Source of the DNA: an uncultured Paracoccus sp.
GTDB lineage: Bacteria; Pseudomonadota; Alphaproteobacteria; Rhodobacterales; Rhodobacteraceae
Direction: 5' to 3'
Length of the DNA: 64,000 nt
NCBI RefSeq assembly: GCF_945915435.1
Contig: NZ_CAMEFG010000010.1
Coordinates: forward strand, 1 to 64,000
Shown: piece after piece, positions 16,716 to 25,140 of the stretch
Numbering within the stretch: position 1 is the stretch's first letter
How the letters are laid out: the number at the start of each line of letters is the position of its first letter
The notes under the pieces: model-generated
The model's input: only the letters and a program-made list of their open reading frames with translations
Database searches by the model: none
Told to the model about the DNA's origin: nothing
Position numbers and translations under genes: made by a program

Positions 16716-17594
16716 ATGGAATATCCGAAAGCCCTCGGCCTTCGGGAAATCCTGGCGCATCCCGGCTTTCCCGACTGCCTTGCCAGCAATGCCGATACCT
16801 TGCTGGCGCTGAACCGCGGCCATCCCAACGTCGTGCGCTATCTGGCCGACGGCCGGCGCTGGATGCTGACGCAGGCCATGCTGGCCCTGCATTTTGAACA
16901 TGCGCGGGATGCCCGGCGCGCGCCGGTTTCGCCCGGCGAAATGCTGCGCGTGCTGCAAGGCACCCGGATCGCCAGCCGCAACACGGTGCTGTCCTTCCTG
17001 CAAGAGGCGCGGAAATACGACCTGATCCAGCCGCTTGGCTGCGAGGACCGCCGCCGCCACGACTTCCACGCGACGCCCAGGGCGCTGGCCCTGTTCCGCC
17101 TGTGGTTCGACCCGCATCTGAAGGCGCTGGACCTGCTGGACGGGGGCGGGCGGCTGGCCCTGTCGCAGCAGCGTCCCGAGGCGTTGGGTCTGGCCCAGCC
17201 CCTGCTGGCGGCCGAGATGCTGCGCCGTCCGGCGTGGCGCACGCCCTCGCCCGCCATCGCGCTGTTCACGCGGGCGGTGACGGGCAGCAACATCCTGCAT
17301 GAGATCGCGGCCCGCGCCCGCCCCGGCCAGGGGCGGGACCGGATCTGGATCGGGCCGGTGACCTCGACCGGGATCGCGGCGCGGCAGATGATCTCGCAAA
17401 GCCATGTGTCGCGGCTCTTGTCGCGCGCGCGGGCGGCGGGGCTGATCGGCTGGGAAAGGCGGGGCAACCGGGGGGATTGCTGGGTCTCGGCCGGGTTGCT
17501 GCGCGAATACCGGGACTGGCAGGCGATCAAGTTCCGCGCGATCTCGGTCGGTTTCGCATGGGCGATCCGGGGAATCGTCCGGGCGCGGGCCTGA
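16716..17594 (+). CDS. Hypothetical protein with winged-helix-like features
   Basis: 292 residues, soluble and arginine-rich, with no signal peptide. Two stretches look like winged helix-turn-helix recognition helices: SRNTVLSFLQEARKYDLIQPLG near 88-110 and ARQMISQSHVSRLLSRARAAGL near 222-243. Each is followed by a basic wing (CEDRRRHDF, WERRGNRGD). This suggests a DNA-binding protein, possibly a duplicated MarR/GntR-like fold. I do not recognise the family. It stands alone, 84 bp after the oxidoreductase gene on the same strand, and codon use is like its neighbours. Confidence 0.6.
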   Translation: MEYPKALGLREILAHPGFPDCLASNADTLLALNRGHPNVVRYLADGRRWMLTQAMLALHFEHARDARRAPVSPGEMLRVLQGTRIASRNTVLSFLQEARKYDLIQPLGCEDRRRHDFHATPRALALFRLWFDPHLKALDLLDGGGRLALSQQRPEALGLAQPLLAAEMLRRPAWRTPSPAIALFTRAVTGSNILHEIAARARPGQGRDRIWIGPVTSTGIAARQMISQSHVSRLLSRARAAGLIGWERRGNRGDCWVSAGLLREYRDWQAIKFRAISVGFAWAIRGIVRARA

Positions 17595-17995
17595 TGCGAA
17601 ACGGCGCAGGGCCAGACCTGACCCCGCGCCGCCACCTTCTTGCATCACCCAATCCCCCCAAGGGGACCCCGTCATGGCCGCTGCCATTTCACCGGCAGGA
17701 CGGCAGGCGCGGGCACATCTACCGGGGCAAGCCCCGCCGCGCCCCTGCGGACAGGCGACGTCCGCCCAAAGCGGCAGGGACTGCCGGTTACTCGTCAATA
17801 TCGCGCCTTGCCGTTCCATGATCGGGTAAACAAAGGATAGGCCGGGACCACCCCGTCACGGCAAGCGAAATCCTGCCGACCGGACAACCCATTTCTGGTC
17901 CCATCCGGCAGCGCATTGAAAAGAATAAGAAAGGGGACCGCGCCGTGATGGCGGCGGTCCCGGTATTGCTGCTGCGGTCTTGCGCCGGAAAGCTG
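17595..17995. other. 401-bp intergenic region between convergent genes
   Basis: No gene is supported. The right end holds the leuB terminator. The rest is GC-rich with short, poorly biased frames and no start/Shine-Dalgarno pair worth calling. Confidence 0.5.
17918..17961 (-). terminator. Intrinsic terminator of leuB
   Basis: On the minus strand GGGACCGC, a one-base bulge and GCC pair with GGCGCGGTCCC across the loop ATCAC. This is followed by a T-rich tail (TTTCTTATTCTTTTC) at 17918-17933. Confidence 0.8.
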
Positions 17996-19120
17996 TCAGG
18001 CCAGCGCGCCAAGAGCCGCGACGATGCGGTCGCCCATCTCGGCGGTGGAAACGGGGGTGCCGCCTTCGGGACCAAGCAGGTCGGCGGTGCGGGTGCCGTC
18101 GGCCAGCACCTTCTCGACCGCCTTTTCCAGCAGGTCGGCATCGGCGCCCTGATCGTAGGAATAGCGCAGCGCCATCGCGAAGGACAGGATGCAGGCGATC
18201 GGGTTGGCCTTGCCTTGCCCCGCGATATCGGGGGCGCTGCCGTGGACGGGTTCATACATCGCCTTGGGCCGCCCGTTCGCCATCGGCGCGCCGAGGCTGG
18301 CCGAGGGCAGCATGCCAAGGCTGCCCGTCAGCATCGCCGCCGCGTCCGACAGGATGTCGCCAAAGAGGTTGTCGGTCACGATCACGTCGAACTGGCGCGG
18401 GTGGCGGACAAGCTGCATCGCGCCGTTGTCGGCATACATGTGCGACAGTTCCACGTCGGGATATTCGTTGTCGTGGACCCATTGGACTTCCTCGCGCCAC
18501 AGGATGCCCGATTCCATCACATTGGCCTTTTCCATCGAACAGACCTTGTTGCCGCGCTTGCGGGCCAGCTCGAACGCGGCGCGGGCGACGCGGCGGATCT
18601 CGCCGCTGGTGTAACGCTGGGTGTTGATGCCGACGCGGCCCCCTTCGTTTTCGGGGTTGTTGCCGTCGTCATGGATGCCGCGCGGTTCGCCGAAATAGAC
18701 GCCGCTGGTCAGTTCGCGCACGATCAGGATGTCCAGCCCCGCGACCACCTCGCGCTTGAGCGACGAGAAATCGGCCAGCGCGTCGAAGCATTGCGCCGGG
18801 CGCAGGTTGGCGAACAGGTCCATTTCCTTGCGCAGGCGCAGCAGGCCGCGTTCGGGTTTCACGCTGAAATCCAGGTTGTCGTATTTCGGGCCGCCGACCG
18901 CCCCCAGCAGAACCGCATCGACCGATTGCGCCTTTTCCATCGTCGCATCCGCCAGCGGCACGCCATGCGCGTCATAGGCGGCGCCGCCGACCAGATCCTC
19001 GCTCACGTCGAAACTCAGGCCGCGGTTCGCTTCGAACCAGCCGATGACCTTGCGCACCTCGGCCATGACCTCGGGTCCGATGCCATCGCCGGGCAGAATG
19101 AGCAGGGAATAGGTCGTCAT
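17996..19120 (-). CDS. leuB: 3-isopropylmalate dehydrogenase
   Basis: 374 residues. It oxidises and decarboxylates 3-isopropylmalate in leucine synthesis using NAD+. Family markers are [14 protein letters not shown] at 9-22, the substrate-binding [15 protein letters not shown] near 95-109, and the metal/NAD signature [17 protein letters not shown] near 250-266. [20 protein letters not shown] follows. The start at 19120 has an AGAGGA Shine-Dalgarno 7 bases upstream. It stands without leuC or leuD in this window. Its leader contains hairpins that could matter for control. Confidence 0.95.
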   Translation of the reverse strand: MTTYSLLILPGDGIGPEVMAEVRKVIGWFEANRGLSFDVSEDLVGGAAYDAHGVPLADATMEKAQSVDAVLLGAVGGPKYDNLDFSVKPERGLLRLRKEMDLFANLRPAQCFDALADFSSLKREVVAGLDILIVRELTSGVYFGEPRGIHDDGNNPENEGGRVGINTQRYTSGEIRRVARAAFELARKRGNKVCSMEKANVMESGILWREEVQWVHDNEYPDVELSHMYADNGAMQLVRHPRQFDVIVTDNLFGDILSDAAAMLTGSLGMLPSASLGAPMANGRPKAMYEPVHGSAPDIAGQGKANPIACILSFAMALRYSYDQGADADLLEKAVEKVLADGTRTADLLGPEGGTPVSTAEMGDRIVAALGALA

Positions 19121-19166
19121 CTTGATAGTCCTCTGCATGAAAAAAGCTGGCTTTCGCCTATCGTCC

Positions 19167-19202
19167 GGGCCGCATAGCGTCAAGCGCGACAAGATGCGGC
19201 CC
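19167..19202 (-). repeat. Inverted repeat in the leuB leader
   Basis: Perfect 9-bp arms GGGCCGCAT and ATGCGGCCC around an 18-base spacer, between the end of the small membrane protein gene and leuB. Downstream on the minus strand come a short GGC-GAAA-GCC hairpin and a run of six T at about 19140-19145 before the leuB Shine-Dalgarno. It is either a terminator for the upstream gene or a leader element. Confidence 0.5.
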
Positions 19203-19218
19203 GAACCCTCCGCAAGGG

Positions 19219-19479
19219 TCAGCGGCGGGCAAGCTGCTCGGTCGCCTCGGCGGTGCGGCGGGTGTTTTCGTAGATGCCAAGCGCCAGGTAGATGCCGCCG
19301 AAGATCAGCACGACATAAAGCGCACCCACCACCAGGACGGCCAGCCCGGCCAGGAAACCGCCGCCCTGCGGCGTTCCGAAGAACATGACGCCCAATGCCG
19401 CGAGAACGACCCCGATGATGGACAGGACGGCCATGACATCGACGATTTTTTCCAGGGATTGAACAAAGAACCCGCGCAT
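19219..19479 (-). CDS. Small membrane protein, two predicted helices
   Basis: 86 residues with two hydrophobic spans (about 15-35, [22 protein letters not shown], and about 45-70, [21 protein letters not shown]) and a basic C-terminus ([16 protein letters not shown]). It has a reasonable start with an AGGAGA element upstream. No family is recognised. It precedes leuB by 98 bp on the same strand but a hairpin and T-run intervene, so co-transcription is uncertain. Confidence 0.65.
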   Translation of the reverse strand: MRGFFVQSLEKIVDVMAVLSIIGVVLAALGVMFFGTPQGGGFLAGLAVLVVGALYVVLIFGGIYLALGIYENTRRTAEATEQLARR

Positions 19480-19646
19480 GGTTTTCTCCTTTGCCGGTTT
19501 GCCGCGATGGAATGGGACGGACCGTGGCAGGATGCGGGGGCGGGATCAATCCCCGGCACGGGGCGGTGGATCACGCTGAATTGGGTTGCGGCCCGGCCCC
19601 GGATCGGGCGGGATGGCGGCAGAACTCGAATACGGAAGGGAACCAG

Positions 19647-20048
19647 ATGCGATTTTGCAAGGCCGCCATCGCCGGGATCCTCGTCGCCGCCGCCCCGGCA
19701 TTCGCCGACGGGGGGATCACCGTGCAGCTTCCCGACGTCTCGCAACTGCCCGAATCCGAAGCGCGCGCGCTGATTGCCGAGCTGGCGAACGTGAACGTCA
19801 TCACCTCGAACTGCCGGGGATACGAGATTTCCAGCGGCGAGTGGACGCTGATCACCGGGACCGGCGACAAGCTGGCCGCCCGGCTGGGGCTGGACCCCTC
19901 GTCCTACGACCGCGAATATTACGGCGCGGCCTTCAAGCTGCTGGACGATCCCACCGCCTGCGACCGGATCGGGCCGACCGCGCAGCCGCTGATCCAGCGC
20001 CTGATCGGCATGGGCGGCGGGACCGAGCCGCTGAGCCAGCCGCAATAG
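19647..20048 (+). CDS. Exported hypothetical protein
   Basis: 133 residues with a clear signal peptide (MRFCKAAIAGILVAAAPAFA, cleavage after AFA). The mature part begins DGGITVQLPDVSQLP and contains two cysteines (SNCRGYEI and TACDRIGP) that may form a periplasmic disulfide. A strong Shine-Dalgarno (GGAAGGGAA) precedes the ATG. I do not recognise a family. It resembles small conserved periplasmic proteins of Rhodobacteraceae in size and composition. Confidence 0.7.
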   Translation: MRFCKAAIAGILVAAAPAFADGGITVQLPDVSQLPESEARALIAELANVNVITSNCRGYEISSGEWTLITGTGDKLAARLGLDPSSYDREYYGAAFKLLDDPTACDRIGPTAQPLIQRLIGMGGGTEPLSQPQ

Positions 20049-20084
20049 CTTGTGGCGCCGCGCGGCAGGCCCTAGCTTCGGGGC

Positions 20085-20876
20085 ATGATTGATCTGAGCT
20101 ACCGGGGATTCGCGCTGGACGCGGAAACGGCGCTGGCCCTGCTGCAATGGCAGGCCGAAATGGGCGCGGATGAGCCATGCCTGGACGCCCCCATCGACCG
20201 GCTGGCCGAGGCCGCGGCCGCCCGGCCCGCAGCCCCCGCGCAGGAACCACCCGCCCCGGTCGCGGCGGGCGAGGGCGATCATGTCCAGACCGCGCGCCGC
20301 ATGGCCGCCGCCGCGGATTCGTTACAGGCGCTGGCCGAGGCGATGCGGTCCTTCGACGGGTTGGAGATCCGCAAGGGCGCGCGCAACTTCTGCCTTGCCG
20401 ACGGCAATCCCAAGGCGCGCGTGATGATCATCGGCGAGGCGCCGGGCGAGGAAGAGGACAATCGCGGCCTGCCCTTCGTCGGACGCGCGGGGCAGCTTCT
20501 GGACCGCATGTTCGCCGCCATCGGCCTGGCGCGCGATTGCGTCGATGCGCAAAGGGCGCTCTATATCACCAACGTCCTGACATGGCGCCCGCCGGGCAAC
20601 CGCCGCCCCGAGCCGCATGAGATCGCGATGATGCAGCCTTTCCTTCAGCGCCATGTCGAACTGATCGACCCGCAACTGATCGTGCTGATGGGCAATACGC
20701 CCTGCCAGGCGGCGCTTGGGCGGCAGGGTATCCTGCGGCTGCGGGGGAACTGGACGACCGCCTACGACCGCCCCGCGCTGCCGATGACGCATCCGTCCTA
20801 TCTGCTGCGCACGCCGCTGGCCAAGCGCGAGGCATGGGCCGACCTTCTGTCGCTGGCGGCGCGGCTGGACGGGTAG
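20085..20876 (+). CDS. Uracil-DNA glycosylase, family 4-like, lacking usual Fe-S cysteines
   Basis: 263 residues. An alanine/proline-rich linker of about 30 residues follows a short N-terminal segment. The catalytic domain then shows motif A (IIGEAPGEEEDNRGLPFVG near 114-132), the NVLTWRPPGNRRPEP loop and motif B (THPSYLLRTP near 233). These place it with family 4/5 uracil-DNA glycosylases, which remove uracil from DNA. Classic family 4 enzymes carry four cysteines for a 4Fe-4S cluster, but here the equivalents are missing: NFCLADG has only one, and KCRPPGN reads TWRPPGN. Whether it is an active glycosylase or a derived member is open. Confidence 0.8.
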   Translation: MIDLSYRGFALDAETALALLQWQAEMGADEPCLDAPIDRLAEAAAARPAAPAQEPPAPVAAGEGDHVQTARRMAAAADSLQALAEAMRSFDGLEIRKGARNFCLADGNPKARVMIIGEAPGEEEDNRGLPFVGRAGQLLDRMFAAIGLARDCVDAQRALYITNVLTWRPPGNRRPEPHEIAMMQPFLQRHVELIDPQLIVLMGNTPCQAALGRQGILRLRGNWTTAYDRPALPMTHPSYLLRTPLAKREAWADLLSLAARLDG

Positions 20877-20884
20877 CCGCCGAA

Positions 20885-21658
20885 TCAGTCCCCTGCGCGG
20901 CAACCCTGGTATTCGGTCGCCTCGCCGTCCGCGATCAGGGTCAGGCGCACCTCGGCGGGGGTGATGGGAAAGGGCTTGCCGCTGTCGTCCACGAATTCCG
21001 CCGATGCCGTCGCGCCGCCGCCCCCCGCCTCAAGCGATACGGGCGAGGACCAGATGGCGCTGTCGCCAAGCTCGATCGCGGCGGCCTCGGGCGTCGGGCC
21101 GTCGGGCAGGGTCAGGGTGATGCGCATCCCGTCCTCGATTTCCTCGACCCGGCAGGGGGGCTGGACCTGCGCGCGGGCGGGCTGGTCGTCCAGCGCGCGC
21201 AGGATCGCGGGATCTGCCTCGGCACCCGCGGGCGCGGGGTCCAGCGCGACATGGGCGGGCACGCAGATGTCGCGGCACAGCCCGAATTCGACCGAACCCG
21301 CCAGCCGGATCGGGTGCCCCTCGGCCTGCGGCGCGATGCGGATCGGCAGCACCAGCCGGTCGTGATAGCCCAGGCTGGCCTCGCCCGCCGATTCGATCAC
21401 CTGCGGGCGGGGCCAGTGGATCGTCACCTTTCCCATGTTTTCCGAACCCGACCAGTCGAAGCTGGGCGGGATGCCGGTTTCGCCGGGGCTGCGCCAATAG
21501 GTTTTCCAGCCCGGTTCCAGCACCAGCTCCAGCGCGGTCATGCGGTGGCCGTCGCCGGTCACCCATCCGGGCAGCAGGCGGGCCGATTCCAGCCCCGGCG
21601 GCAGGTCCTGCGCCGCCAGCGGCAGCGCCGATGCAAGAAGGAATGCGATCACTTTCAT
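20885..21658 (-). CDS. Periplasmic DsbD-N-terminal-like (DsbC-type) protein
   Basis: 257 residues with a signal peptide (MKVIAFLLASALPLAAQ). The body matches the immunoglobulin-like N-terminal domain of DsbD-type thiol-disulfide proteins: LELVLEPGWKTYWRSPGETG near 45-64, then GLCRDICVPA near 131-140. The latter holds the redox cysteine pair that receives electrons and reduces periplasmic partners. No membrane domain or thioredoxin domain follows, so it is a stand-alone domain protein that would need a separate CcdA/DsbD partner. It converges on the glycosylase gene with 8 bp between the stops. Confidence 0.8.
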   Translation of the reverse strand: MKVIAFLLASALPLAAQDLPPGLESARLLPGWVTGDGHRMTALELVLEPGWKTYWRSPGETGIPPSFDWSGSENMGKVTIHWPRPQVIESAGEASLGYHDRLVLPIRIAPQAEGHPIRLAGSVEFGLCRDICVPAHVALDPAPAGAEADPAILRALDDQPARAQVQPPCRVEEIEDGMRITLTLPDGPTPEAAAIELGDSAIWSSPVSLEAGGGGATASAEFVDDSGKPFPITPAEVRLTLIADGEATEYQGCRAGD

Positions 21659-21768
21659 GCCCGCGACAATGCCGCGCGCGTGGGGCAGGGTGAAGTCACA
21701 ACTTCGCCAATCCCTTGCCTAATCCGCCCCAAGCCCCGATCTTGATGAAAAGCGACAGGAGAATGCGC

Positions 21769-22341
21769 ATGGACCAGTCGAGCAACCTGACCGGCAAATT
21801 GCTGATCGCCATGCCGGGCATGCTGGATCCGCGATTCGAAAGATCGGTGATCCTGGTCTGTGCCCATTCGGATGACGGCGCGATGGGGCTGGTGGTGAAC
21901 CGCCCGCTGCCCGAACTGGGTTTCGCCCAGCTTTTGCAACAGCTTGGGATCGAGGGCGGCGCGTCAGCCGACCCCGTCCCCGTGGGCTTCGGCGGCCCGG
22001 TCGAGCCGGGTCGCGGCTTTGTCCTGCACCGCGCCCGCCCCCGCGACGACCAGACCGAGGGCACCATGTGCATCGGCGAGGACCTTGCCATGACCACCAC
22101 CCGCGACATCCTGGAAGACCTTGCGCAGGGCAGGGGGCCGCAGCCCGCGCTGCTGGCGCTTGGCTATGCCGGATGGGGTCCGGGGCAGTTGGACAATGAA
22201 ATTCTGGAAAACGGCTGGCTGACGGCCGAGCGGGGCGACGACATCATCTTTGGCGCCGAGAACGACACGAAATGGCTCAAGGCCATGCGCGGCCTGGGGA
22301 TCGACCCGCTGGCGCTGTCATCCGCCGCCGGGCGCGCGTGA
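21769..22341 (+). CDS. YqgE/AlgH family protein (UPF0301, DUF179)
   Basis: 190 residues with the family hallmarks TGKLLIAMPGMLDPRFERSV near the start, GAMGLVVNRP near 40-50, VGFGGPVEPGRGFVLH near 75-90 and ALGYAGWGPGQLDNEI near 130-145. The biochemical function of this family is unsettled, though it has been tied to alginate control and often lies near Holliday junction resolvase genes, not the case here. The ATG at 21769 is chosen over one two codons earlier because it has the AGGAG at the best spacing (7 bases). It is divergent from the DsbD-like gene. Confidence 0.9.
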   Translation: MDQSSNLTGKLLIAMPGMLDPRFERSVILVCAHSDDGAMGLVVNRPLPELGFAQLLQQLGIEGGASADPVPVGFGGPVEPGRGFVLHRARPRDDQTEGTMCIGEDLAMTTTRDILEDLAQGRGPQPALLALGYAGWGPGQLDNEILENGWLTAERGDDIIFGAENDTKWLKAMRGLGIDPLALSSAAGRA

Positions 22342-22357
22342 TCAAGGGCGCGGTTGA

Positions 22358-23323
22358 TCAAGGGCGGGGGGCCGCCGCCCGGCGCAGCCGGTCGTTGATC
22401 GCTGCCCCCAGCCCCTGTTCCGGGATCGGCGCGACCGAGATCGGCCTGCCTGTCATGTCCGCCCGGATCAGCAGGTCGAACAGGTGCGAGGCGGCTTCGG
22501 TCAGGTCGCCCGCTGGCGACAGGTTCAGCGCACCGCCGCTGTCGGGGCCGAAACCGATATGCACCTCGTCCGGGGCGGGATCGGTCACGTTCAGCCGCAG
22601 GGGTGCGTCGGGCGCGTAATGGCTGGCAAGCTGGCCGGGCGAGGTCGGCGCGTCCGGGTTTGCGCCCGCGCGCAGCAGGGGGCGGTCCAGCAGGGCCTCG
22701 ATCGCCTCGACCGGAATGCCGCCGGGGCGCAGCAGGACCGGATCGCCTTGCGCCGTCCAGCCGATGATGGTCGATTCGACCCCGACCGCGCAGGGGCCCG
22801 CGTCCAGCACCGCCGGGATGCGCCCGCCAAGCCCGCGCGCCGGATCGGCGACATGGCCCGCCGCCGTCGCGCTGACCCGCCCCGAGGGGTTGGCCGAAGG
22901 CGCCGCCAGCGGCTTGCCGAAGGCGCGCAGCAGGGCGCGGGCGGTCGGATGGGCGGGCACGCGCAGCCCGATGGTGGGCAGCCCCGCCGTGGTGATCGAG
23001 GCGATCCCGGCATCCGCACGCAACGGCAGCACCATCGTCAGCGGGCCGGGCCAGAAGGCGTGCGCCAGCGCCTCGGCCTGCGGACCAAGGCGGGCGATGC
23101 GCCGCGCGGCCTTAATATCCGCGACATGGGCGATCAGGGGGTTGAAGGCCGGGCGCCCCTTGGCGGCATAGATGCGCGCCACCGCCCGCCCGTCGGTCGC
23201 GTCGGCGGCAAGGCCATAGACCGTCTCTGTCGGGATCGCCACGGGATGGCCCTGCGCCAGCAGCGCGCAGGCGGCGGCGATGCCGGCATCGTCCGCCGTC
23301 AGGATCGCGGTCGCCTGCTTCAT
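22358..23323 (-). CDS. L-threonylcarbamoyladenylate synthase, Sua5 type
   Basis: 321 residues. The N-terminal YrdC domain contains IPTETVYGLAADATD near 30-44, the KGRPAFNPLI motif near 55-64 and APSANPSGRVS near 140-150. A Sua5-type linker and C-terminal domain follow (TSPGQLASHYAPDAPLRL near 225-242). It makes the threonylcarbamoyl-AMP intermediate for the universal t6A37 modification of ANN-reading tRNAs. The two-domain length separates it from the short TsaC form. It is convergent with yqgE and divergent from the acyl-CoA dehydrogenase gene. Confidence 0.93.
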   Translation of the reverse strand: MKQATAILTADDAGIAAACALLAQGHPVAIPTETVYGLAADATDGRAVARIYAAKGRPAFNPLIAHVADIKAARRIARLGPQAEALAHAFWPGPLTMVLPLRADAGIASITTAGLPTIGLRVPAHPTARALLRAFGKPLAAPSANPSGRVSATAAGHVADPARGLGGRIPAVLDAGPCAVGVESTIIGWTAQGDPVLLRPGGIPVEAIEALLDRPLLRAGANPDAPTSPGQLASHYAPDAPLRLNVTDPAPDEVHIGFGPDSGGALNLSPAGDLTEAASHLFDLLIRADMTGRPISVAPIPEQGLGAAINDRLRRAAAPRP

Positions 23324-23440
23324 TGGCCCTGCCGAATTGACGTCGGGTCGAGGTTGCCGGGTTGCATATTCACGATAAGCTGAGGTCCATTAACATTTGC
23401 CTGATCCGACGCCAGGCTGCCAACCGAAGGTTTTGAACAT

Positions 23441-25135
23441 ATGGCATACCGCGCTCCAGTCGAACAGATCCGTTTCATCCTGGACCATGTCGTGGGCTTT
23501 TCCGAGGTCGCGGCCACCGACCGCTTTGCCGAGGCCTCGGCGGACACCGTTCAGGCCATTCTGACCGAGGCGGGCCGGATCGCGTCCGAGGTCTTTGCCC
23601 CGCTCAACCGCGCGGGCGACCTGAACCCGGCGCGGCTGGAAAACGGGGTGGTGCGGTCGTCGCCGGGCTATGCGGGGGGCTTTGCCGCGCTGGCCGAAGG
23701 CGGCTGGATCGGGCTGTCGGCGGATGCGGCGCATGGTGGGATGGGAATGCCGCTGTCGCTGAACGTCGGCGTGAACGAGATGCTGTCGGGCGCCTGCCTT
23801 GCACTGCAACTGAACCCGCTGCTGACCCAGGGCCAGATCGACGCGCTGGAACATCACGCCGACGATGCGATCAAGGCGCTATACCTGCCCAGGCTGATTT
23901 CGGGCGAATGGTCGGGGACGATGAACCTGACCGAGCCGGGGGCCGGCTCCGATGTCGGTGCGCTGACCTCCAGGGCCGAACCGGCGGGCGACGGGACCTA
24001 TCGCATCACCGGGCAGAAGATCTTCATCACCTGGGGCGATGGCGACCTGACCGAAAACATCTGCCACGCGGTTCTGGCGCGCCTGCCGGACGCGCCTGCC
24101 GGAACGCGGGGGATCAGCCTGTTCATGGTGCCCAAGTTCATCCCCGACGAGAACGGCCGTCCCGGCACCGCCAACAGCCTGCGGGTCGTCAGCCTGGAAC
24201 ACAAGCTGGGCATCCACGGCAGCCCCACCTGCGTGATGAGCTTCGAGGGCGCGACGGGCTGGCTGATCGGCCAGGAAAACAAGGGCATGGCCGCGATGTT
24301 CACGATGATGAACAGTGCCCGTCTGGGCGTCGGCATCCAGGGCGTCGGCGTGGCCGAGGCGGCGCTGCAACAGGCCGTCGAATACGCCACCGAGCGCAAC
24401 CAGATGGGCCCGATCATCCGCCACCCCGACGTGCGCCGGATGCTGGCCGTCGGCCGGGCCGAGGTCTTTGCCGCGCGCGCGATCTGCCTTGCCTGCGGCG
24501 TGGCGCTGGACATGGCGCGCGCGACCGGCGGCGCGGAATGGGCGGCGCGCGCGGCGTTCCTGACGCCGATCGCCAAGGCGCATGGCACCGATGTCGGCTG
24601 CCGCGTGGCCGACATGGGCGTGCAGGTCCACGGCGGCATGGGCTATATCGAGGAAACCGGCGCCGCCCAGTTCCTGCGCGATGCCCGGATCACCCCGATC
24701 TACGAAGGCACGAACGGCATTCAGGCGATGGACCTGGTCGGGCGCAAGCTGTCCGACGACGGGGCCGCCGCGATGAACCTGCTGGACGAGGTTCTGGACG
24801 GCGCCCAATCCGCCCAGGCCGGCCTGCCCGATCTGGCCAATCACGTCTGGCAGGCCGCCGAGACATTGCGGGAAGCGACCCAGGACCTGCTGGAACGCCA
24901 GCCGGACGACCGTTTCGCGGGCGCGGTGCCCTATCTTGCCGCCTTCGCGCGGGTTCTTGGTGCGCATTTCCACCTGCGCGCCGCCGCTGCGGGGGGTGGG
25001 GATCAGGTCACGCTGGCGCGGATCTACATCACCCGCGTCCTGCCCCATTTCGCCGCCGATCTGACCGAGGCCCGTGCGGGCCTTGCCGATCTGGAAGCGA
25101 TCAGCGACGGCGCGCTGGCCGGGGTGCCGGGCTAG
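23441..25135 (+). CDS. Acyl-CoA dehydrogenase, DmdC-like subfamily
   Basis: 564 residues, longer than standard 380-residue enzymes because of the C-terminal extension found in DmdC/AidB-like acyl-CoA dehydrogenases. It begins with the DmdC-type YRAPVEQIRFILDHV. It shows FAD-site residues MNLTEPGAGSDVGAL near 157-171, GQKIFITWGDGDLTENI near 190-206 and the catalytic base in ITPIYEGTNGIQAMDL (E422). It removes alpha,beta hydrogens from an acyl-CoA and passes electrons through ETF, whose quinone oxidoreductase lies 5.4 kb away. Methylthiopropionyl-CoA (DMSP degradation) is one possible substrate but cannot be decided here. The Shine-Dalgarno is GAAGG before 23441. Confidence 0.88.
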   Translation: MAYRAPVEQIRFILDHVVGFSEVAATDRFAEASADTVQAILTEAGRIASEVFAPLNRAGDLNPARLENGVVRSSPGYAGGFAALAEGGWIGLSADAAHGGMGMPLSLNVGVNEMLSGACLALQLNPLLTQGQIDALEHHADDAIKALYLPRLISGEWSGTMNLTEPGAGSDVGALTSRAEPAGDGTYRITGQKIFITWGDGDLTENICHAVLARLPDAPAGTRGISLFMVPKFIPDENGRPGTANSLRVVSLEHKLGIHGSPTCVMSFEGATGWLIGQENKGMAAMFTMMNSARLGVGIQGVGVAEAALQQAVEYATERNQMGPIIRHPDVRRMLAVGRAEVFAARAICLACGVALDMARATGGAEWAARAAFLTPIAKAHGTDVGCRVADMGVQVHGGMGYIEETGAAQFLRDARITPIYEGTNGIQAMDLVGRKLSDDGAAAMNLLDEVLDGAQSAQAGLPDLANHVWQAAETLREATQDLLERQPDDRFAGAVPYLAAFARVLGAHFHLRAAAAGGGDQVTLARIYITRVLPHFAADLTEARAGLADLEAISDGALAGVPG

Positions 25136-25140
25136 GGGGC

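Noticed and set aside
23908..25140. Upstream continuation of the hydrolase frame across the acyl-CoA dehydrogenase gene
   Set aside because: It is an arginine-rich shadow of the acyl-CoA dehydrogenase coding sequence. The hydrolase starts at 25141.
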